DNA of 49,963 bases, taken from an uncultured Veillonella sp. Lineage in GTDB: Bacteria > Bacillota > Negativicutes > Veillonellales > Veillonellaceae. The notes beneath the pieces were generated by a model, which had not been told where the DNA came from, ran no database searches, and was given only the letters and a program-made list of their open reading frames with translations. Positions within the stretch are counted from its first letter, which is position 1; each line of letters opens with the position of its first letter. The translations under genes were made by a program, and so were the position numbers. This document shows positions 34,036 through 42,642 of this stretch, in pieces. The stretch spans positions 1 through 49,963 of the forward strand of contig CABSJA010000009.1 in the NCBI GenBank assembly GCA_902477915.1, given 5' to 3'.

Positions 34036-34120
34036 ATTGTTGCTATGAGATAATGCTATTGTTATGAGATGATGGCGGCATAGCATACTGTAATGTATCA
34101 GAAACTAAGGAACTCGATGT

Positions 34121-35389
34121 ATGAAAAAGATAATGATATCCCTTGGATTGCTCATAGTGTTAATCGCTGGATTAATGATGACCTTTTCGCGAGGTTCAGC
34201 TGAAAGTCCTACCTTTATGCGTGAAGCATTACCGAAACAAGATGGATTTGCTTCTGTAGGCAATGGGTCTACTGGTGGTGCTAATGCTACAGAGCAGAAT
34301 GTGTTTAAAGTAACAAACAAAAAAGAATTTGTATCAGCTCTTAAGAATAGAAAAAACACTACACCTAAGATTGTACTAGTCTATGGAACTATAGATTTTG
34401 ATACCGATGATAATGGTAAACCATTGACTATGAAAGACTACATGGTCGATGGCTATGACTTTCAACAATATTTAGAAACTCATAAGCCGCAAAGCACAGC
34501 GCCTAAGAGTTTAAAAGATGAGCAAGAAGCAAAGCGTAAGGCATCACAAAAGAATCAAAGTAAGTCTATTACTGTTCATGTACCGTCTAATACAAGCATC
34601 ATTGGCATGGACAATGTAAAATTAAAGGGTGTAAATTTGGTTCTTGATTCGGATAATGTAATCATACGAAATATACAGTTTGAATCTCCTTATGACTATT
34701 TCCCTTCTTGGGATCCTAATGATGGACCAGAGGGTAATTGGAATTCTCAGTATGACAGTATTTCTATAAAAGGTGGTACACATATTTGGATTGATCATTC
34801 TTCCTTCCAAGATGGTCCCGAAACAGTAGAAAAATACTTTGGTCGTAAATATGAGCATAGAGATGGATTGGTTGATATTACCAATGAAGCTGACTATATA
34901 ACGATTTCTTATTCGACGTTTGAAAACCACAATAAAACTATGTTAATTGGTAGTAGTGATTCAAAAATTTCAGATGAAGGAAAATTACATGTAACTTTGC
35001 ATCATAATTATTTCCATGATGTAGTACAACGATTACCAAGAGTACGATTTGGCCAGGTTCATGTGTATAATAATTACTTTGCGTCAGATACTACAAATGG
35101 TGAATATGCTTATGCTTACGCACTAGGTGTTGGGAAAAACTCCCAAATCTATGCTGAAAACAATGTGGCGGATATAGTAGGTAAAGACTATACATCATTT
35201 GTGAAAGTCTTTGGAGGAAAACAACTTACTACAGTTAATAATATGTTTAACGGACAAATCATTGATACATTTAATGATACGTTAACACCTGTAGATTGGA
35301 AACCTGAACTGTTTACTAAAATAGATCCTGTAAATGAAGTAAAAGAAAATGTATTACGTAATGCGGGGGCAAATAAAATTAATAGATGA
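34121..35389 (+). CDS. Pectate lyase-like protein, polysaccharide lyase family 1
   Basis: 422 residues. An N-terminal hydrophobic signal or anchor (about 5-22) is followed by a right-handed parallel beta-helix. PL1 landmarks are present: WIDHSSF (223-229) and the catalytic Arg region QRLPRVRFG near 303-311 (family R-x-P-x-x-R). A Lys/Gln-rich insertion (about 125-150) precedes the helix. PL1 enzymes cleave polygalacturonate by beta-elimination with calcium. Veillonella generally do not ferment sugars, so the substrate may be a host or biofilm polymer. The ribosome site is weak (AAGGAA). Confidence 0.85.
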   Translation: MKKIMISLGLLIVLIAGLMMTFSRGSAESPTFMREALPKQDGFASVGNGSTGGANATEQNVFKVTNKKEFVSALKNRKNTTPKIVLVYGTIDFDTDDNGKPLTMKDYMVDGYDFQQYLETHKPQSTAPKSLKDEQEAKRKASQKNQSKSITVHVPSNTSIIGMDNVKLKGVNLVLDSDNVIIRNIQFESPYDYFPSWDPNDGPEGNWNSQYDSISIKGGTHIWIDHSSFQDGPETVEKYFGRKYEHRDGLVDITNEADYITISYSTFENHNKTMLIGSSDSKISDEGKLHVTLHHNYFHDVVQRLPRVRFGQVHVYNNYFASDTTNGEYAYAYALGVGKNSQIYAENNVADIVGKDYTSFVKVFGGKQLTTVNNMFNGQIIDTFNDTLTPVDWKPELFTKIDPVNEVKENVLRNAGANKINR

Positions 35390-35451
35390 TATATTCTAGT
35401 TATATGTATAGATAGCGTATGTAAGTGTTTACGCCTAATAATGATGCAAAT

Positions 35452-35484
35452 AGCCTATAGGATTGATTTCCTATAGGCTTTTCT
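35452..35484 (+). terminator. Intrinsic terminator after the pectate lyase
   Basis: AGCCTATAGGA (35452-35462) pairs with TCCTATAGGCT (35469-35479), followed by TTTCTC. Confidence 0.78.
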
Positions 35485-35549
35485 CATGTACTGTTTCTAT
35501 ATGAGAGCATGTATACAAGATTTTGTATTGCATAATCGCCATTTATATG

Positions 35550-35566
35550 TTACGATTTAATCGTAA
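35550..35566. promoter_or_regulatory. Perfect dyad upstream of katA
   Basis: TTACGAT-TTA-ATCGTAA, a 7-3-7 palindrome about 120 bases before the catalase start. It is a candidate regulator site separate from the PerR-like box beside it. Confidence 0.5.
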
Positions 35567-35570
35567 TAAT

Positions 35571-35585
35571 AAATAATGATTATTA
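35571..35585. promoter_or_regulatory. PerR/Fur-like box upstream of katA
   Basis: AAATAATGATTATTA agrees with the Bacillus PerR consensus TTATAATnATTATAA at most of the 14 defined positions and contains the perfect dyad AATAAT-G-ATTATT. Control of catalase by a peroxide-sensing Fur-family repressor is a common arrangement. Confidence 0.5.
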
Positions 35586-35683
35586 ATTAATAATATTTAT
35601 TGTTTTTATGTAATAATATGTTTCATACAATTTTTAAGGTCGCATATTATTACTTATTTTTATTCTAAGTAGGAGTTTGTAAC

Positions 35684-37147
35684 ATGAGTGATGAAAAGAA
35701 ATTAACAACAGCCTTTGGCGCTCCTGTACCAGATAATCGCAACTCTGCTACAGCAGGTAAACGTGGTCCTGTATTGATGCAAGATGTTTGGCTCATGGAG
35801 AAATTAGCTCATTTTGAGCGCGAAGTGATTCCTGAACGCCGCATGCATGCTAAAGGATCCGGTGCATTTGGTACTTTCACAGTCACTAACGATATTACAA
35901 AATATACGAAAGCAAAAATTTTCTCTGAAGTAGGCAAGCAAACGCCGTTATTCGTGCGTTTCTCTACCGTTGCCGGTGAGCGTGGTGCGGCCGATGCAGA
36001 ACGCGACATTCGTGGCTTTGCCGTAAAATTCTATACAGAAGAAGGAAACTGGGACCTCGTAGGTAACAATACACCTGTATTCTTTATCCGCGATCCATTG
36101 CAATTCCCTGATTTGAACCGCGCTGTAAAACGTAATCCACAAACAAACCTTCGCGATGCGACAGCAAACTGGGACTTCTGGTCTAGCTTGCCAGAAGCAA
36201 TTCACCAAGTAACAATCGTTATGAGTGACCGTGGTATTCCTAAATCCTACCGCACAATGCATGGCTTCGGTAGCCATACATATAGTCTAATTAATGAAAA
36301 CGATGAACGGGTATGGGTTAAATTCCACTGGGTTTGCCAACAACCAATTGAAAACCTCTCCAATGCTGAGGCTGCTGAAATTGTGGCTAATGACCGTGAA
36401 AGCCATCAACGTGATCTCTTCGATGCTATTGAACGCGGTGATTTCCCTAAATGGAAATTATGCATCCAAGTGATGACAGAAGAACAAGCTAATAACATGC
36501 CATACAACCCATTCGACTTAACAAAAGTATGGTACCATGATGAATTCCCATTGATCGAAGTAGGCGTAATGGAGCTTAACCGCAACCCTGAAAACTACTT
36601 CCAAGATGTAGAACAAGCTGCATTTGCACCATCTACTATCATTCCTGGCGTATCCTTCTCCCCTGACAGAATGCTTCAAGGTCGTTTGTTCTCCTATGCC
36701 GATGCACAACGCTATCGTTTAGGTGCAAACTACCATCAAATCCCTGTTAATGCGCCTAAATGCCCTGTAAACAGCTACCATCGTGATGGTCAAGGCCGTG
36801 TAGATGGTAACCATGGTTCCACAATTGGCTATGCACCAAATAGCTTTGGCGAATGGGCTGAACAACCACAATTCAAAAACCCTGGTCTAGACGTATCTGG
36901 TGCAGCATACCAATACGACTTCTACGAAGATGACTCTGACTTCTACACACAACCAGGTAAATTGTTCCGTCTCATGAGCCCTGAAAAACAGCAAATCTTG
37001 TTTGAAAACACAGCAGCAGCTATGGATGGTGTACCTGATTTCATTAAAGAACGCCATGCAAAACATTGCTACCAATGTGATCCAGCTTATGGTGAAGGCG
37101 TAGCTAAAGCCTTGGGCATGAACATCGATTTCAGCGATGTAAAATAA
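35684..37147 (+). CDS. katA: Catalase, heme, clade-3 small-subunit type
   Basis: 487 residues. Decomposes hydrogen peroxide. The distal His lies in MHAKGSGAFGTF (near 55) and the proximal heme Tyr in RLFSYADAQRYRLG (near 338). The NADPH-binding region and short C-terminus match small-subunit catalases. AGGAG precedes the ATG. Upstream are a PerR-like box and a second dyad, and a strong terminator follows, so it is transcribed alone. Many Veillonella lack catalase activity, so strain-level presence is notable. Confidence 0.95.
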   Translation: MSDEKKLTTAFGAPVPDNRNSATAGKRGPVLMQDVWLMEKLAHFEREVIPERRMHAKGSGAFGTFTVTNDITKYTKAKIFSEVGKQTPLFVRFSTVAGERGAADAERDIRGFAVKFYTEEGNWDLVGNNTPVFFIRDPLQFPDLNRAVKRNPQTNLRDATANWDFWSSLPEAIHQVTIVMSDRGIPKSYRTMHGFGSHTYSLINENDERVWVKFHWVCQQPIENLSNAEAAEIVANDRESHQRDLFDAIERGDFPKWKLCIQVMTEEQANNMPYNPFDLTKVWYHDEFPLIEVGVMELNRNPENYFQDVEQAAFAPSTIIPGVSFSPDRMLQGRLFSYADAQRYRLGANYHQIPVNAPKCPVNSYHRDGQGRVDGNHGSTIGYAPNSFGEWAEQPQFKNPGLDVSGAAYQYDFYEDDSDFYTQPGKLFRLMSPEKQQILFENTAAAMDGVPDFIKERHAKHCYQCDPAYGEGVAKALGMNIDFSDVK

Positions 37148-37202
37148 ATTTATAGATCTCTCTAACTAATAAATCCCTTACAAAACTCTCTTAAACTAAG
37201 AT

Positions 37203-37248
37203 GAAGCCCCTCCTTGCTATGTAGTTCATAGTAAGGTGGGGCTTTTGT
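37203..37248 (+). terminator. Intrinsic terminator after katA
   Basis: AAGCCCCTCCTTGCTATG pairs with CATAGTAAGGTGGGGCTT, then TTTG. Confidence 0.9.
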
Positions 37249-37272
37249 CGTGGTGAGTGTATTTAAATATTG

Positions 37273-38154
37273 TTAATCAAATTTTTTATTAGTTAGGTCC
37301 TGATACATAAGCTTAGCGATTTCATACTGTGGATCGCCGGCTTGTAGTTGGTGTGATGGTAGTTTAAATACAGCTTCAGCTCTTTCCTCTTTCTTGATAT
37401 CGATACCCTTTACATCTTCGGACCGACTTATGGAAATGGTATGTGTTGTTGGATTTATGAAGTACGCATTTACATCGATGCTGAAAGCTTTGTTTTCGTC
37501 TTTTCTCATGATTACACGTAGAATCATAGCTGAAATAGCAGTGGTACCATCTTTTTCACCTAATAGCTGCTTAGATGTATAGTCCACATAATCTGCATAG
37601 ACATAAATATCGCCAGGTTTAGCCTTGTCATAATCTTGTGTATAGGCCTCTACTAAACGCAAATCGAGTTGTCTACCAAATGGTCTAGAGAACATCTCGC
37701 TTTGTAATACGCGTGTTTCGCTTACAGGTGGATAGGATGGTATTGGTGTTAAACCTTTTAGCATATCTGTGCGTGTTTCGTCTTTTCTTTTAGCCTGACG
37801 TTCTGCAGTGACCTTGTCTAAGCGTTTACGCTCTTTTAACATGGCCTTTTCTTGTTCTTCTTTAGTTTTGTAAGTTTTTACGGATACAACACGGTTACCA
37901 GACATAGTCACTGTTGAATAGATGGGCTTATCTTTAGTAGGTTTTCCCTTAGAAGCATCAAGCGTAGATTGTATCATAGCAGGTGTTGCGCTTTCAATAG
38001 ATCTTTTTAGCTCTGGAATATTAGAATAATCCATGTCAACCACTGCAGTGTCTGTGCTTTCACTTGGCTGTACAGGTGTAGCCCCGTACGCAGATGATAT
38101 AGCCAATACAGCTAATAGTGAACTGGTAATAATCGATCGTTTACATAGTTTCAT
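37273..38154 (-). CDS. Exported protein of unknown function
   Basis: 293 residues. A signal peptide (MKLCKRSIITSSLLAVLAIS, cleavage after AYG) and a soluble mature domain with a charged helical part (KTKEEQEKAMLKERKRLDK) and a strand-rich C-terminal half (PGDIYVYADYVDY, then AMILRVIMRKDENKAFSIDVNAYFI). No family recognised. The ATG at 38154 follows AGAGG on the minus strand; an upstream start at 38196 would disrupt the signal peptide. Divergent from the phosphatase gene. Confidence 0.78.
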   Translation of the reverse strand: MKLCKRSIITSSLLAVLAISSAYGATPVQPSESTDTAVVDMDYSNIPELKRSIESATPAMIQSTLDASKGKPTKDKPIYSTVTMSGNRVVSVKTYKTKEEQEKAMLKERKRLDKVTAERQAKRKDETRTDMLKGLTPIPSYPPVSETRVLQSEMFSRPFGRQLDLRLVEAYTQDYDKAKPGDIYVYADYVDYTSKQLLGEKDGTTAISAMILRVIMRKDENKAFSIDVNAYFINPTTHTISISRSEDVKGIDIKKEERAEAVFKLPSHQLQAGDPQYEIAKLMYQDLTNKKFD

Positions 38155-38341
38155 TACATATACCTCTTTTTTATAAGAACTCTCTAATACTATCAACAGC
38201 TGTATTATAGCATAGTTATAGTGTAGATAGATTTAAAATATACAGATAGAATATAAATTTATAGAGGACTTTCGTATAACTATGTAGAATTACATTGTGT
38301 ATTGTATGTATACAGAGAGCACATGTGGATAGGAGGCAATT

Positions 38342-39331
38342 ATGAAACGTAGTAGTTTGGCATGGTATGTAGCGGTGGCTTGCTTTGGCGGCAGTCTTTG
38401 CGTAGGTTCTGTAGTGCAGGCGGATTCTCCGACGACGGTGAAAGCAAATCCTGTAGTTCCTACAGCGATGGTAGCGCAGGTTCAATCAACCCAATCGATT
38501 AATAGTACAGCGGCTACGAATACGGTAGCTAATACGGTAGTTGCTAACAGTGAGCCGGCAAAAGCTGCAGTAGTACTAGATGAGCAGGCAGCGTTGAAGC
38601 AAAAACAGCAGTACCAAGCCGAAACAGAAACAATGGGGCTCTTATGGATGCGCACCTCTGCGGAGTATAGAGCATTAGCATATCAGGGGTATAATGTGGC
38701 GATGAATCTTGTTAAAATGGCTGTTACTGATCCATCTCATCAGAGAAAACCTTTAGCTATCGTTCTTGATGCAGATGAAACAGTAGTAGATAATACAAAA
38801 CTGATGGGTGAAAGCATTGCTAATGGCAATGGTCGCTTCGATGCTCCTTGGTGGCGTCAAGCGGTACATCAAGGGAAATCGCAAGCCATGCCAGGTGCCG
38901 TTGAGTTTTTAAATGAAGTACATAAACAAGGGGTAGAAATCTTCTACGTATCAAATCGCTATGCACCTGTTAACTATGATGCAACAGTACAAAACTTTAA
39001 GGAACTAGGATTCCCATCCGTCGATAAAGACCATGTACTACTATTCGAAAAAGACTCTGACAAACAACCTCGCTTTGATGCGATTGCTAAAAAATATTAT
39101 GTCGTTCTATACATGGGTGATAACGCTAGTGACTTCCCAATCGGCACAAAAGGTAAGACACTAGCTGAAAGAAATGGCATTATCGATGCTCATAAAGAAG
39201 ACTTTGGTACTACCTTTGTGGTATTCCCAAACCCTGCCTACGGATCTTGGGTAAGTGCATTAGCTAAAGGCTACCAAAACCTCAGCCCAGAAGAACAAAA
39301 ACAAGTAAATAACCAATACCTACAACAATAA
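38342..39331 (+). CDS. HAD acid phosphatase / 5'-nucleotidase, e(P4)-like
   Basis: 329 residues. Signal peptide (basic start, hydrophobic core, cleavage near VQADS) and a Thr/Ala/Val-rich linker to about residue 85. The HAD motif I is LDADET (D143, D145), motif II IFYVSNRYAP, and MGDNASDF carries the metal Asp pair. Class C acid phosphatases of this type release phosphate from nucleotides in the periplasm and allow NMN/nucleoside uptake. There is no lipobox Cys, unlike Haemophilus e(P4). AGGAGG precedes the ATG. Only 48 bases separate it from the tRNA, whose promoter overlaps its end. Confidence 0.88.
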   Translation: MKRSSLAWYVAVACFGGSLCVGSVVQADSPTTVKANPVVPTAMVAQVQSTQSINSTAATNTVANTVVANSEPAKAAVVLDEQAALKQKQQYQAETETMGLLWMRTSAEYRALAYQGYNVAMNLVKMAVTDPSHQRKPLAIVLDADETVVDNTKLMGESIANGNGRFDAPWWRQAVHQGKSQAMPGAVEFLNEVHKQGVEIFYVSNRYAPVNYDATVQNFKELGFPSVDKDHVLLFEKDSDKQPRFDAIAKKYYVVLYMGDNASDFPIGTKGKTLAERNGIIDAHKEDFGTTFVVFPNPAYGSWVSALAKGYQNLSPEEQKQVNNQYLQQ

Positions 39332-39338
39332 GGGCGCC

Positions 39339-39368
39339 TTGCGTATACTTTATTAAAAACGATATAAT
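39339..39368 (+). promoter_or_regulatory. Promoter of tRNA-Arg
   Basis: TTGCGT (39339-39344) and TATAAT (39363-39368) with an 18-bp spacer. Confidence 0.6.
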
Positions 39369-39379
39369 AAAGTATACAT

Positions 39380-39456
39380 GCGTCTATAGCTCAGTAGGAT
39401 AGAGCAGCAGTTTCCTAAACTGCGTGTCACTGGTTCGATTCCGGTTAGGCGCACCA
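39380..39456 (+). tRNA. tRNA-Arg (anticodon CCU)
   Basis: 77 nt with encoded CCA. Acceptor GCGTCTA pairs with TAGGCGC (one G-U), D-arm AGCTCAGTAGGATAGAGC, anticodon stem GCAGT/ACTGC with loop TTCCTAA, so anticodon CCU (reads AGG), and T-arm CTGGTTCGATTCCGG. Its last 50 bases are the left copy of the direct repeat that bounds the island at 39457-46458. Confidence 0.95.
39407..39456 (+). repeat. Direct repeat / attL, 3' half of tRNA-Arg
   Basis: 50 bp, from the anticodon stem through CCA, identical to 46409-46458. This is the usual position for tyrosine-recombinase attachment sites. The left copy belongs to the intact tRNA. Confidence 0.9.
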
Positions 39457-39465
39457 AAATTAAAA

Positions 39466-39497
39466 GGCATAAGACTTTTAGTCTTATGCTTTTTTTA
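39466..39497 (+). terminator. Terminator at the island left end
   Basis: GCATAAGAC (39467-39475) pairs with GTCTTATGC (39481-39489), loop TTTTA, then TTTTTTT. It ends the tRNA transcript and would have been brought by the island. Confidence 0.88.
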
Positions 39498-39583
39498 TCT
39501 GTATATTAGTAATAATTTCATTCTAGATATTGTAATGATTTACTAAAGTTTAGAAATAAAGACTTTAATTGAATGTTAATGAA

Positions 39584-39610
39584 ATTTAATGTCTATAAAT
39601 GACATTAAAT
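39584..39610. promoter_or_regulatory. Inverted repeat upstream of the island operon
   Basis: ATTTAATGTC (39584-39593) and GACATTAAAT (39601-39610), a perfect 10-bp inverted repeat with a 7-base spacer, about 80 bases before the HTH gene. It is placed like the operator of a restriction-modification controller. Confidence 0.55.
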
Positions 39611-39692
39611 GTCCATATGGTTATTGGAACAAAAAATTATATATGATAAGATGTTAAAGAGATGGACTAAAGAACGATAGGAGTTTAATTTT

Positions 39693-39884
39693 ATGGAGAT
39701 AGTGACTGATAAATGGATAAGTCTTGAAGAGGCTGCAATTTATTTAGATATAAAACCTAGAACACTTAGGGCGTGGTTACAAAAAAGAATAAATATACCT
39801 GCGCATAAAGTTGGGCGGCAATGGAAATTTAAAAAGGCTGAACTAGATGAATGGGTTATTAGTGGAAAGAGCGCGATTGAATAA
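39693..39884 (+). CDS. Small HTH DNA-binding protein (excisionase/MerR-like)
   Basis: 63 residues, a single winged-helix domain of the HTH_17 type (WISLEEAAIYLDIKPRTLRAW, then KVGRQWKFKKAELDEWV). It could be an excisionase remnant, an R-M controller, or a specificity accessory of the next methylase. Its stop codon is directly followed by the methylase ATG with no gap. A GGAG site lies upstream (GATAGGAG). The inverted repeat at 39584-39610 is a candidate binding site. Confidence 0.8.
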   Translation: MEIVTDKWISLEEAAIYLDIKPRTLRAWLQKRINIPAHKVGRQWKFKKAELDEWVISGKSAIE

Positions 39885-41537
39885 ATGAATGAAATAAAGC
39901 GTCAGGGAACATCTTCTTTAATCAGAGTAAATGACTTAATAACTGCTTTTGTCAAATCTCAGTATAGTAAAGTTGATCAGTATAAAATTCTAAAAGAGAT
40001 TAATAATATTTTAGAGCTAGAAGGTTTAAAGTCTAGTTGCACTCAATACTCCGAAATCTTGACTTTTGAGAGTATACAAGCAGAGCTGTCATCTATTAAT
40101 GAAAAGGAATCACATCGTAAGAGGCAAGGTGTCTATTATACACCACATGATTTGGTAGATTTTATTAATTTAAATCTTGTAAAACTATATTATTCAAAAT
40201 TATGTGAAACGAACATTGGAAATAAAAGCATTTCTTTTAATCCTGAAATCGCAAATGATTTATTATATAAAAGAAAAGTATTTGATCCTACTTGCGGAAC
40301 AGGAGAATTTTTATTATCTTTTTTAAAAATTAAATTTGATCTATTTGAGGAGCACTCTTCGCGACTTAGTGTGAAATTAGTACATAAAATAGTCGAAACT
40401 ATATGGGGAAATGATATAAATAGTGACTCTATAATAATTACACAAGTTAGATTATTTCTTTATGTGTTACAACGTTATGGTTGTAAATTTATAGTAGGAT
40501 TATCAGGTAGTTTGAAACAACATTTTACATCATTTGATTATGTGGAAAGTGCTAATAATATTAAAGAGAGTTTTGATTTTATTGTTGGAAATCCTCCATA
40601 TGTTGAAGACTCTAAGAGTACATCGAAACCAACTAATAAATATGGTAATATTTATGCGAATGTTTTGGAAAATTCAACTAACCATTTATCAATTGAGGGT
40701 GTTATGGGATATGTGATTCCCTTATCTTATGTATCAACTCCAAGAATGAAAAAAATACGAACTATTATTAATGATAGAATATCTGAACAGTACTTACTTA
40801 GTTATTCTGATCGTCCAGACTGTTTGTTTTCAGGGGTTCATCAGAAACTAAATATCTTATTAGCTAAGTCGAATGGAACCAAGATGCACTATACAAGTGG
40901 TTATAAGTATTGGTATAAGCATGAAAGAATGAACTTATTTAATAATGTACCAATTATTAATAATCCATGGTTTGTTAATACCGATTTTATTCCCAAAATA
41001 TCTAATGAAGTAGAGCGTTCTATATTTACAAAAATTTATAATCCGACTAAAGAGAATGGAATCCTAACTAAGATTATTGATGATGGTCAAGCGATTTATT
41101 TAAATATGAGAGCTACATTTTGGATAAAAGCTTTTCTTGGTAAGCATGAGGGATCAGAATATAAGGCGTTGATATTTAATGAAAATGTTTCATATTTTAT
41201 GATGTGCTTATTTAACTCATCTTTATTTTGGTGGTATTGGGTTTGTATTTCTGATTGTTGGCATATAACCAAAAAAGAGCTAAATTCAATTTTTATTCCC
41301 GAACAGTTTGATGTTGAAAAAATTAGGAATCTTGCTCTTAGACTAGAAACATGTTTAGAAGCAACTAAAGTTTATGTGGGAACAAAGCAAACTACATATG
41401 AGTATAAACATAGATTATGTATAGAAATAATTCATGAAATTGATGATTTTATTTCAAATATATATGGTTTAACAATTTCAGAAGTTGAATACATAAAGAA
41501 TTTTAACTTGAAATATAGAACTGGTAGAGGGGACTAA
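39885..41537 (+). CDS. N6-adenine DNA methyltransferase (Eco57I/TaqI-like)
   Basis: 550 residues. SAM motif I is DPTCGTGEF (134-142) and the catalytic motif IV is NPPY (236-239), the adenine-N6 (gamma-class) form. RRQGVYYTP-like RKRQGVYYTP (79-87) is motif X. The C-terminal half (about 300-550) should be the target-recognition region. No nuclease motif (PD-ExK) is obvious, so it is a methylase rather than a fused type IIG enzyme. It starts where the HTH gene ends and is followed two bases later by the cytosine methylase: together they would protect the two strands of one asymmetric site. Confidence 0.87.
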   Translation: MNEIKRQGTSSLIRVNDLITAFVKSQYSKVDQYKILKEINNILELEGLKSSCTQYSEILTFESIQAELSSINEKESHRKRQGVYYTPHDLVDFINLNLVKLYYSKLCETNIGNKSISFNPEIANDLLYKRKVFDPTCGTGEFLLSFLKIKFDLFEEHSSRLSVKLVHKIVETIWGNDINSDSIIITQVRLFLYVLQRYGCKFIVGLSGSLKQHFTSFDYVESANNIKESFDFIVGNPPYVEDSKSTSKPTNKYGNIYANVLENSTNHLSIEGVMGYVIPLSYVSTPRMKKIRTIINDRISEQYLLSYSDRPDCLFSGVHQKLNILLAKSNGTKMHYTSGYKYWYKHERMNLFNNVPIINNPWFVNTDFIPKISNEVERSIFTKIYNPTKENGILTKIIDDGQAIYLNMRATFWIKAFLGKHEGSEYKALIFNENVSYFMMCLFNSSLFWWYWVCISDCWHITKKELNSIFIPEQFDVEKIRNLALRLETCLEATKVYVGTKQTTYEYKHRLCIEIIHEIDDFISNIYGLTISEVEYIKNFNLKYRTGRGD

Positions 41538-41539
41538 AA

Positions 41540-42637
41540 ATGAAAATTATTGATCTTTTTTCGGGGTGTGGCGGACTATCATTGGGTTTTATTGAACGGG
41601 GACATCAGATTGTAAAAGCAGTTGAAATTGACTCTTCTATTGCTAATACATATAAAATGAATCACCCAGAAGTTGATATGATTGTTGGTGATATTAAAGA
41701 ATTAGATACAGGAGGTGTTTTTCAACGAGGGGAGGCAGATTTAATAGTAGGTGGACCACCGTGTCAAGGCTTTTCTATGGCTGGGGCACGTATTCGAAAT
41801 GGTTTTATTGATGATCCACGAAATTATTTATTTAAGCACTATTTTAACGTGGTTAAAACAGTTATGCCAAAGGCTTTTATAATGGAAAATGTAAAAGGTT
41901 TATTAACGATGCAAAATGGAAGAATCTTTAATCAGATAAAGGAGATTTTTTCAAACCCACAATTATTAGAAGGGCAATCATATACTATACATTATAAAGT
42001 TGTAAAAGCCGTTGATTTTGGAATTCCTCAAAAAAGGGAACGTGTTATTATTATTGGTACATTAAATAATAACTATGCTTTTGAAACCTTATGGGATCAG
42101 ACTATGTTAGATATCCAAAATATGATTCCTACATTTTTTGAAAAAGTTAATGTCAGAGATGCAATAGAGGGATTGCCAGCTCCTAGTGATGATGGAATGG
42201 TAAAAAATACTCCGCCAAAATCTAACTATCAAAAATATTTATCCTGTGGCTCATCGATTTTACAGAATCATATTCAAACTAAACATTCTATAAAAGCTCT
42301 AGAAAGAATAAAAAAAATCAAGATGGGAGAAAATTATGAAAGCTTATGTGAAAATATTAAGTCTGTTCATAGTGGTGCTTATGGCCGGTTAGATTGGGAT
42401 TTACCTGCTCAAACAATAACTACTCGATTTGATACCCCTGCAGGAGGACGCTTTATTCATCCTGTTGAGAATCGAACTATAACACCAAGGGAGGCTGCTA
42501 GAATCCAAAGTTTTCCAGATGATTTTGTGTTTTTTGGTAGTAAAAGTTCCATATGTAAGCAAATTGGAAATGCAGTACCACCTAAAATTTCATATTTTTT
42601 AGCCTGCTTTTGTGAGAATATTTTAAAGGGTAATTAA
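41540..42637 (+). CDS. C5-cytosine DNA methyltransferase
   Basis: 365 residues, all conserved motifs of the Dcm family in order: DLFSGCGGLSLGF (I), PPCQGF with catalytic Cys75 (IV), ENV at 116-118 (VI), QKRER at 164-168 (VIII), REAARIQSFPDDF (IX) and QIGNAVPP (X). The variable region between VIII and IX (about 175-290) sets specificity. Part of the island operon: two bases after the adenine methylase, five bases before McrB. Confidence 0.95.
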   Translation: MKIIDLFSGCGGLSLGFIERGHQIVKAVEIDSSIANTYKMNHPEVDMIVGDIKELDTGGVFQRGEADLIVGGPPCQGFSMAGARIRNGFIDDPRNYLFKHYFNVVKTVMPKAFIMENVKGLLTMQNGRIFNQIKEIFSNPQLLEGQSYTIHYKVVKAVDFGIPQKRERVIIIGTLNNNYAFETLWDQTMLDIQNMIPTFFEKVNVRDAIEGLPAPSDDGMVKNTPPKSNYQKYLSCGSSILQNHIQTKHSIKALERIKKIKMGENYESLCENIKSVHSGAYGRLDWDLPAQTITTRFDTPAGGRFIHPVENRTITPREAARIQSFPDDFVFFGSKSSICKQIGNAVPPKISYFLACFCENILKGN

Positions 42638-42642
42638 TAATT

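Noticed and set aside
39693..39884. Integrase or excisionase system proving active mobility
   Set aside because: The HTH protein is excisionase-like, but no recombinase accompanies it; activity is not supported.
39885..41537. Fused type IIG restriction-methylase
   Set aside because: No PD-(D/E)xK motif precedes the methylase domain and the N-terminal part is too short; it is read as a stand-alone methylase.
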